Origin: an uncultured Clostridium sp.
Lineage (GTDB): Bacteria; Bacillota; Clostridia; TANB77; CAG-508
Assembly: GCA_900553985.1 (NCBI GenBank)
Contig: USFW01000043.1
Location: 1-9,168, forward strand
Length of the DNA: 9,168 nucleotides
Direction of reading: 5' to 3'
Shown here: in pieces, positions 5,101 through 9,168 of the stretch
How the letters are laid out: every line of letters begins with the position of its first letter
Position numbering within the stretch: position 1 is the stretch's first letter
Notes under the pieces: model-generated
Seen by the model: only the letters and a program-made list of their open reading frames with translations
What the model was told of the DNA's origin: nothing
Database searches by the model: none
Position numbers and translations under genes: made by a program

Positions 5101-5109
5101 GAGGTGCCT

Positions 5110-5328
5110 ATGAAAAAAGAATTTGTTGAGATGCCTGTAACTGACTTTATCTATAGTGTAGTAATTCCTTGTTTAAAAAAAGATGGTTTAGTTTCTTATG
5201 TTTTAATTGATGAAAATTTTAATTTTCTTAAAGATTATATAAGAAAATTAGCTATTGTAAATGAAGATAGTAAAACTGAAATAGCAAAGTCTACAATAAA
5301 AATTTTAAAAAAAGCGTTCTTTAATTAA
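5110..5328 (+). CDS. 72-residue hypothetical protein behind a hexamer repeat
   Basis: The protein is a small, mixed alpha/beta polypeptide (starts MKKEFVEMPVTDFIYSV, ends KILKKAFFN) with no motif I recognise. The ATG at 5110 is chosen because GAGG lies five bases before it. The open frame extends 41 codons upstream, but that part is Tyr/Leu repeats read from the hexamer tract and has no ribosome binding site. It is the only rightward gene between the replication and repressor regions and points at the GHKL-nuclease gene. The two stop codons overlap within one shared hairpin, and the coding ends overlap by eight bases. Its codon use is AT-rich like its neighbours. It could be a partner or regulator of the facing ATPase-nuclease, or an independent lysogeny-expressed gene. 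Both are inference. Confidence 0.7.
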   Translation: MKKEFVEMPVTDFIYSVVIPCLKKDGLVSYVLIDENFNFLKDYIRKLAIVNEDSKTEIAKSTIKILKKAFFN

Positions 5329-5336
5329 GAACGCTT
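5307..5336 (-). terminator. Leftward terminator containing the stop codons of two convergent genes
   Basis: AAGCGTTCTT (5312-5321) and AAGAACGCTT (5327-5336) form a ten-pair stem with a five-base loop. On the minus strand it is followed by a T-run (opposite 5313-5307), so it terminates the GHKL-nuclease transcript. The TAA codons of both convergent genes fall in the loop region. On the plus strand there is no T-run. Confidence 0.8.
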
Positions 5337-7318
5337 CCATATGTTGCAATATTTGCAATATCATCAGAATCTAAATTAGAAATTTCTTTTATCAATTCCT
5401 CTTTTTTTAAATTTAAATTTTTAGTTATGAAATTGTGCCTCATTTCAAGTTCAGCAAAAAGTTCACTCCATTTTTTTACAAAAATTTTATAGTTTGTACC
5501 TTGTTCTGTTAAAAATTGAACACCATGTGATTTAGCACTATCATATTTTCTCTCAATAAATCCATCATCTGAAAAATCTCTACCAATAAGAATGAATATC
5601 CATTCTTCATTATTAGCATTGAAATTAGGTGTTTGTAATATTAGTTCTTTATAATCTTCTAATTGTCTATACTCTTTAGTAGATATTTTTATACTTGGTC
5701 TTTTTAATTCTACTACTATATTTCTAATTTTACTATTTGATATATCCCTTTGCGACATAAAAATATCCATTTCTTTTAAACTATCTTTATGATTTAAAAC
5801 TTCTGTATTTTCTTTACCTATTATTTTTTCCCAATATTGTTTTAAAGCTGTTCTAAAACTTGGTTCAGCCGCAGTTACTAGATTATATTCTTCCCCAAAA
5901 ATCCAAAAATGAGTTTCAACAACTTGTTGTATATGTTCTACTTCATAGGTATTTAAATCCTGATTAAAAACAAGTTCTTTTAAACAATTAATTACCCTAC
6001 TTCTATTTTCTATCATTTTAATAGTTTCTATTATACTTTGTAATGGATTTCTACTCAAAATATCTTTTAATTCTTTCATTTCATCATCATCTAAAGAAAC
6101 TATAGAATCTAAAATAGAAAATAATGAATCGCGTTCTTTAGAAAAAAGCATTAAATATAACAGATTTATTAAAGTTTTAGCCTGAATATCTTTTAAATTA
6201 CTAAATATCTTAGGCTCTAAAACATAAATTTCTGTAATAAATTCTTCCAATTTTTCTTCTTTAATTTTTTCCCAAGGTTCATTACTGAATGTAGGAAAAA
6301 TTTTTTTTGTTTTATAATTTTCTATCATAGGTTTAACATTATTTCTTCTTATCTTTTTTCTTTCATCTTTTATTAAAGTTTTTAGAAAAGTAATAAGCTC
6401 TTTATACATTTTTCTTTCTAACTCTTGATTGTCAAATAATTTTATTTGTGTTTCAGTAGATTCGTCATTCTTTTCGAATATATAATTTGAAAAAAAATCA
6501 CTTTCTATAATTAAAGTATGCTTAAAACTGTCACTTTGTCTATTAAAATTAGTATTTAATACATTAATTTTTTTATCATTATAAAAGAAATTATATTCTG
6601 AATTTCCTTTTGTGTTCGGTTTCCAACTTATAAAAGTTATATTAAAATCTTTACTTAAAGATTTACTTGTAGTTCGTTTTTTTAGTTTTTTACTTATCTT
6701 TTCTTCTGATACTATCATATCATTATAAAGTATTTTATCATTATTTATAAATATTTCAGAACTATTTACTTTTAAAAAAATGGCAAACTCTTCTTTTAAA
6801 AAATTGATTAAATCTTTTTGAGTAATAGTAACATCATCTTTTAATTCAAAATATACTTTTGTATAAGTACTAGTTTCATTTGTTTCTATTGGTTCAGTGA
6901 AATCATAATTATTTAAAGACTTTTCAAACATTTCTATTTCGTATTTAAAAAATTTTTCTTCATTTTTATAAACAGTTTCCCATTTTGCAAAATCACTAAA
7001 AACAAAAAAACTAAATCTTCCCATCCCGTTTTTACCATGTAATGCTAAAGGTCCTTTAGAAATATTTTTATCTGATATTCTAAACTTTTTAAATTTTAAT
7101 CCTAATTCATTATAATGTATTCCACTTCCATTATCCACAATATTCATAGAAGTAATCCTATTTAACTCATTACTATTTAAATTTATGTGTATTTCTTTCG
7201 CTCCTGCATCAAATCCATTCCAAACATACTCAGCTATTGCAGAATATGCATCATGTTTAGGTAATGATTTCTTTATACTTTCATTTTCTAAAGTTACATT
7301 CTCACTTTGCTTCATCAT
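5321..7318 (-). CDS. GHKL ATPase fused to a PD-(D/E)XK-like nuclease, candidate anti-phage defence protein
   Basis: This 665-residue protein opens with a GHKL (Hsp90/MutL/histidine-kinase type) ATPase: N-box AEYVWNGFDAGA (E30, N34, D37), G1 box DNGSGI (62-67) and a lid with GKNGMG (95-100). A long helical middle part (about 300-465) follows. The C-terminus starts with ETHFWIFGEEY (468-478), like the 'HPWLLG' opening of DUF4263/Shedu-type domains, and carries EMDIF (D518), VVELKRP (E537, K539) and the helix with Q552. These are the expected residues of a PD-(D/E)XK nuclease. ATP-driven dimerisation coupled to DNA cutting is inferred. The start has GGGAG six bases before the first of two ATGs. 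It lies 76 bases after the ImmA gene, in the cargo slot between repressor genes and the Cro-like gene, which often holds superinfection-exclusion genes. The domain calls are firm; the defence role is inference. Confidence 0.82.
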   Translation of the reverse strand: MMKQSENVTLENESIKKSLPKHDAYSAIAEYVWNGFDAGAKEIHINLNSNELNRITSMNIVDNGSGIHYNELGLKFKKFRISDKNISKGPLALHGKNGMGRFSFFVFSDFAKWETVYKNEEKFFKYEIEMFEKSLNNYDFTEPIETNETSTYTKVYFELKDDVTITQKDLINFLKEEFAIFLKVNSSEIFINNDKILYNDMIVSEEKISKKLKKRTTSKSLSKDFNITFISWKPNTKGNSEYNFFYNDKKINVLNTNFNRQSDSFKHTLIIESDFFSNYIFEKNDESTETQIKLFDNQELERKMYKELITFLKTLIKDERKKIRRNNVKPMIENYKTKKIFPTFSNEPWEKIKEEKLEEFITEIYVLEPKIFSNLKDIQAKTLINLLYLMLFSKERDSLFSILDSIVSLDDDEMKELKDILSRNPLQSIIETIKMIENRSRVINCLKELVFNQDLNTYEVEHIQQVVETHFWIFGEEYNLVTAAEPSFRTALKQYWEKIIGKENTEVLNHKDSLKEMDIFMSQRDISNSKIRNIVVELKRPSIKISTKEYRQLEDYKELILQTPNFNANNEEWIFILIGRDFSDDGFIERKYDSAKSHGVQFLTEQGTNYKIFVKKWSELFAELEMRHNFITKNLNLKKEELIKEISNLDSDDIANIATYGSVLN

Positions 7319-7394
7319 TTTATTCTCCCTAAAAAATTATTAATCTAATTATATATTTTATCATAAATTCCCCTCGTAAATAAACTTCACTGCT

Positions 7395-7811
7395 CTACTT
7401 TTTTAAATTTCTTAAATTTTTTAATATTTTAATTTCTTCATCGTCTAAATAATATCCATGAATTTCGTTATTTTCATCAAATAAAAGTTCTGCGGCGAAC
7501 TTATTTGCTTCAAGCTCTATATTATTACTTATTCTTGGAAATAAGTCATAATCTTTAAAAGATTGTATTTCTTTACTATCGTGTAAAATTGCATGAGCTA
7601 ATTCATGACATAGTACAATTAACTGCATGATTTCAGATAATTTTTCATTAATGATTATAAATTTATTTGTAACTATTTTTTTATAAACTCCCTTAACATT
7701 ACCTAAATCCATATATCTAACATGAATATTTAAGAGTTTACAAAGTTTGTATGGATTTTTTGTTCCATACTTTTTCATAAGATTTTTGACTCTTAAAGGA
7801 ATATTCAGCAT
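7395..7811 (-). CDS. immA: ImmA/IrrE-type metalloprotease (anti-repressor)
   Basis: This protein of 138 residues has the zinc protease motif HELAH (H69, E70, H73) and the downstream glutamate helix IELEANKFAAELL (E101 as likely third ligand), typical of ImmA/IrrE/DUF955 peptidases. In ICEBs1 and related elements ImmA cleaves the partner XRE repressor after DNA damage or other signals and so induces the element. The ATG at 7811 is preferred over an in-frame GTG at 7817, because the AGAGG site lies five bases before the ATG and runs into the GTG. The gene follows the repressor by eight bases, the classic repressor-protease pair. Length is slightly short for the family, but the catalytic part is complete. 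Confidence 0.9.
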   Translation of the reverse strand: MLNIPLRVKNLMKKYGTKNPYKLCKLLNIHVRYMDLGNVKGVYKKIVTNKFIIINEKLSEIMQLIVLCHELAHAILHDSKEIQSFKDYDLFPRISNNIELEANKFAAELLFDENNEIHGYYLDDEEIKILKNLRNLKK

Positions 7812-7819
7812 AGACACCT

Positions 7820-8257
7820 CTATTTATCTTTATTTTTTTTATATTTATCTTTATTCATTTCCTTAGATTCAAAAAAGAGCTTGCTAATAGCAAGTACCAT
7901 TTTTTGTTTATCTTCCTCTGATACTGTTTCATCATTAAAAAATAAGCTTGCTTCTTCCATAGTCTTTTCAAATTGTGATAATTCTCTTTTATTAAGTTCT
8001 AAAACTCGTGGGTCGCTAGCTTCTATTATTTTTTTACCTATATCTTTAGGAACAAGACAAGAAAATAGTCTTTCTCTTTCTTCTGATGTAAGTTTTAAAG
8101 CTTTTGATAATTTTTCAAGTGTTGCTGGTCTTGATTTATTTTTCCCACGCTCTATTTCTCCAATAGTTCCATTTCCTACTCCTGCTAACTGAGAAAGTTG
8201 CTTTATAGATAAATTTCTTGATTCTCTGTATTTTTTTAAAAGTAAAGCCAATTCCAT
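7820..8257 (-). CDS. XRE-family phage repressor (ImmR/CI-like)
   Basis: This 145-residue protein has an N-terminal helix-turn-helix at about residues 17-38 (LSIKQLSQLAGVGNGTIGEI) followed by ERGKNKSRP, typical of XRE repressors. The C-terminal half is helical and ends in a Lys/Asn/Asp-rich tail. It has no S24 LexA-type self-cleavage domain, which fits induction by the neighbouring ImmA-type protease instead of RecA-stimulated self-cleavage. AAGGAGG lies five bases before the ATG. It is divergent from the rightward early operon, and the 220-bp gap contains three operator-like sites: one at its own transcription start, one in the spacer of the rightward promoter and one in the rightward leader. 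It is the natural candidate to bind TACTG-N5-CAGTA. Binding itself is inferred. Confidence 0.9.
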   Translation of the reverse strand: MELALLLKKYRESRNLSIKQLSQLAGVGNGTIGEIERGKNKSRPATLEKLSKALKLTSEERERLFSCLVPKDIGKKIIEASDPRVLELNKRELSQFEKTMEEASLFFNDETVSEEDKQKMVLAISKLFFESKEMNKDKYKKNKDK

Positions 8258-8273
8258 AAAAGCCTCCTTTATA

Positions 8274-8288
8274 TACTTTTTTTCCGTA
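8274..8288. promoter_or_regulatory. Operator O5 at the repressor transcription start
   Basis: TACTT-N5-CCGTA differs from the operator consensus TACTG-N5-CAGTA by one base in each half. It covers the expected start of the repressor transcript, so bound repressor would limit its own synthesis. Confidence 0.5.
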
Positions 8289-8293
8289 CTTCT

Positions 8294-8322
8294 ATAATAA
8301 AATTATACCCTATTTTTAACAA
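8294..8322 (-). promoter_or_regulatory. Promoter of the repressor-immA operon
   Basis: On the minus strand TTGTTA (8322-8317) and TATTAT (8299-8294) are 17 bases apart, matching four and five of six consensus bases. An alternative -10 TATAAT (8307-8302) lacks a good -35. Confidence 0.55.
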
Positions 8323-8347
8323 AAAATTAAATTTTTTAAAAAAAAGT

Positions 8348-8377
8348 TTGACAAAATACGGATAATCAGTATATAAT
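8348..8377 (+). promoter_or_regulatory. Rightward early promoter with operator O4
   Basis: A perfect TTGACA (8348-8353) and a perfect TATAAT (8372-8377) are 18 bases apart. The operator-like TACGG-N5-CAGTA (8357-8371) fills the spacer, one base off consensus. This is the strongest promoter in the window and should be silent in lysogeny. Confidence 0.85.
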
Positions 8378-8413
8378 AATGTCAAGAAAAAGAAAAATTG
8401 AGGATTTGTTTTT

Positions 8414-8458
8414 TTTTACACCTCTATATACTGATTTTCAGTATGTATGGATGTAAAA
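8414..8458. promoter_or_regulatory. Operator O3 at the centre of a 45-bp extended palindrome
   Basis: TACTG-ATTTT-CAGTA (8429-8443) is a perfect operator lying in the untranslated leader of the rightward operon. The symmetry extends outward to TTTTACA (8414-8420) and TGTAAAA (8452-8458), with short interruptions and the same centre at 8436. It could be a roadblock operator, and also an RNA hairpin in the leader about 22 bases before the start codon. Confidence 0.7.
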
Positions 8459-8480
8459 GATAAACAGGGAGGCAAGGCAA

Positions 8481-8747
8481 ATGACAATAAACTTAAACGA
8501 GGAATATTTAAAACAAGACAAGATAATGAAAATAAAAGGATATGGAAAAAATCAAAGAGCTTTAAAAAAGTTGTTAGCAGATGAAAAAACAGAAGTTCTA
8601 AAAAATGGAGTGGACTTCAAAAGTCTTTTGCAAACTTTAATTGGTTTTGAGTACAAATTCGAAAAAATTAAAGATGGTTTAAAACTTACAGATTTGGTTG
8701 GCGATACTTGGATAATCAAAACATCACAAGAGATTGAAATAGTTTAG
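8481..8747 (+). CDS. Hypothetical first gene of the rightward early operon
   Basis: This 88-residue protein has no motif I recognise. It is Lys-rich, with a helical N-terminal half (residues 20-50, QRALKKLLADEKTEVL) and a C-terminal part with beta character (LVGDTWIIKTSQEIEIV). GGGAGG lies eight bases before the ATG. It is the first gene after the repressor-controlled rightward promoter, so it should be made early in lytic growth, the position of Cro, anti-repressor or host-takeover proteins in many temperate phages. It has no clear helix-turn-helix, so I do not call it Cro. The next gene begins ten bases after its stop. Confidence 0.8.
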   Translation: MTINLNEEYLKQDKIMKIKGYGKNQRALKKLLADEKTEVLKNGVDFKSLLQTLIGFEYKFEKIKDGLKLTDLVGDTWIIKTSQEIEIV

Positions 8748-8756
8748 GAGGTAAAA

Positions 8757-9065
8757 ATGAAAGTAGGAAAAAAATTAGGTGAATTTTTTAGCAAGAAAGA
8801 TTTTAATTTATTTTCAGTTTCTCTTTTCAGAGCTGACGGAAAATTGGAAACACCAACAATAACAAAAAAGGATAATTATTTTATCTTTCGTAATGAGATT
8901 TGGGAAAACAACAAAAGAGTTTTAAGTGCTGAAATATCATTCACACCGAATCAAATAAAAGATTGTATCCTTTCAATTTTCAGAGATTTGGGAAAGAAAG
9001 AATATAAAAGACTTTGCTTATCTCAAGCCGACGGTATAGTTTTTGTGGATTTATGGGCAAAATAA
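8757..9065 (+). CDS. Hypothetical second gene of the rightward early operon
   Basis: This 102-residue protein is not recognised. It appears to be a compact alpha/beta protein with several probable strands (FNLFSVSLFRADG, YFIFRNEIWEN, AEISFTP) and a helix near 72-80, ending GIVFVDLWAK. No metal-binding or nucleotide-binding motif is visible. AGGAGG is five bases before the ATG, and the gene starts right after the upstream stop, so the two are co-transcribed and probably co-regulated by the phage repressor. The N-terminus (KLGEFFSKKDF) resembles loosely the start of the next gene (KLKDFFKM), which may be chance. The function is unknown. Confidence 0.8.
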   Translation: MKVGKKLGEFFSKKDFNLFSVSLFRADGKLETPTITKKDNYFIFRNEIWENNKRVLSAEISFTPNQIKDCILSIFRDLGKKEYKRLCLSQADGIVFVDLWAK

Positions 9066-9120
9066 TTTAATTTATAGGCTGATGCTTTAGAAGTTCTAAG
9101 GCATCTACATATAAATTAAA
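9066..9120 (+). other. Long intercistronic stem-loop
   Basis: TTTAATTTATA (9066-9076) pairs perfectly with TATAAATTAAA (9110-9120). Inside, after a four-by-four internal loop, GATGCTTTAG (9081-9090) pairs with CTAAGGCATC (9096-9105) through ten pairs including one G-U, closed by the loop AAGTT. No T-run follows on the plus strand, so it is not a usual terminator. It ends four bases before the next ribosome binding site. RNase III processing, mRNA stabilisation or antitermination are possible roles. Confidence 0.75.
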
Positions 9121-9138
9121 AACAGGAGGAATAAAAAA

Positions 9139-9168
9139 ATGGAAAAATTAAAAGACTTTTTCAAAATG
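9139..9168 (+). CDS. Start of a third rightward gene, cut by the window end
   Basis: Ten codons are visible (MEKLKDFFKM). AGGAGG lies nine bases before the ATG, and the gene follows the intercistronic stem-loop in the rightward early operon. Too little is present to say what it is. Confidence 0.65.
   Translation, partial: MEKLKDFFKM

Noticed and set aside
4987..5109. N-terminal extension of the 72-residue protein with a Tyr/Leu repeat
   Set aside because: The repeat peptide is only the translation of the TATTTA tract, the upstream ATG has no ribosome binding site, and a good site precedes the internal ATG at 5110.
7881..8192. A 103-codon plus-strand open frame
   Set aside because: It is the antisense shadow of the XRE repressor gene, whose helix-turn-helix and ribosome binding site are clear.

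Overview
The window looks like the early control and replication region of a temperate phage (prophage) from a very AT-rich bacterium with strong AGGAGG-type ribosome binding sites. Base composition, Lys/Ile/Asn-rich proteins and gene style fit a Fusobacteriota host (for example Fusobacterium) best. A low-GC Clostridia or Mollicutes-like host cannot be excluded from this sequence alone.

Left part (about 1-3540, all on the minus strand): a tightly coupled leftward replication operon. In order of transcription it holds a GIY-YIG nuclease-like protein, a winged-helix replication initiator, a DnaC/DnaI-type AAA+ helicase loader, a 22-residue hydrophobic small protein, a putative HNH nuclease, and a small hypothetical protein. 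Almost every junction is an ATGA or TAATG overlap or a gap of a few bases. A cluster of palindromic direct repeats lies inside the initiator gene and probably marks the phage origin. The leader of the first gene can fold into a pseudoknot that competes with a hairpin masking the Shine-Dalgarno sequence.

Middle (about 3540-4640): 1.1 kb with no convincing protein gene but dense RNA structure. It has a 16-bp long-range helix, a perfect six-base kissing-loop pair, two pseudoknots of the same design, a GUAA tetraloop hairpin, a tRNA-like element with a UUU anticodon loop, and a 56-nt branched hairpin. I read this as a large structured phage RNA, probably leftward, of the kind represented by the ROOL and GOLLD families. 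I cannot assign it to a family without a covariance-model search.

Control and cargo (4640-8480): a Cro-like HTH protein, a 72-residue rightward protein behind a perfect (TATTTA)6 repeat, a 665-residue GHKL ATPase fused to a PD-(D/E)XK-like nuclease domain (a likely defence or superinfection-exclusion gene), an ImmA-type metalloprotease, and an XRE repressor. The repressor faces a rightward promoter. At least five copies of a 15-bp operator (TACTG-N5-CAGTA and variants) tie the repressor promoter, the rightward promoter, the Cro-like gene and the probable promoter of the RNA region into one regulon.

Right end (8481-9168): a rightward early operon with two small unrecognised proteins, a long intercistronic stem-loop and the first ten codons of a third gene.
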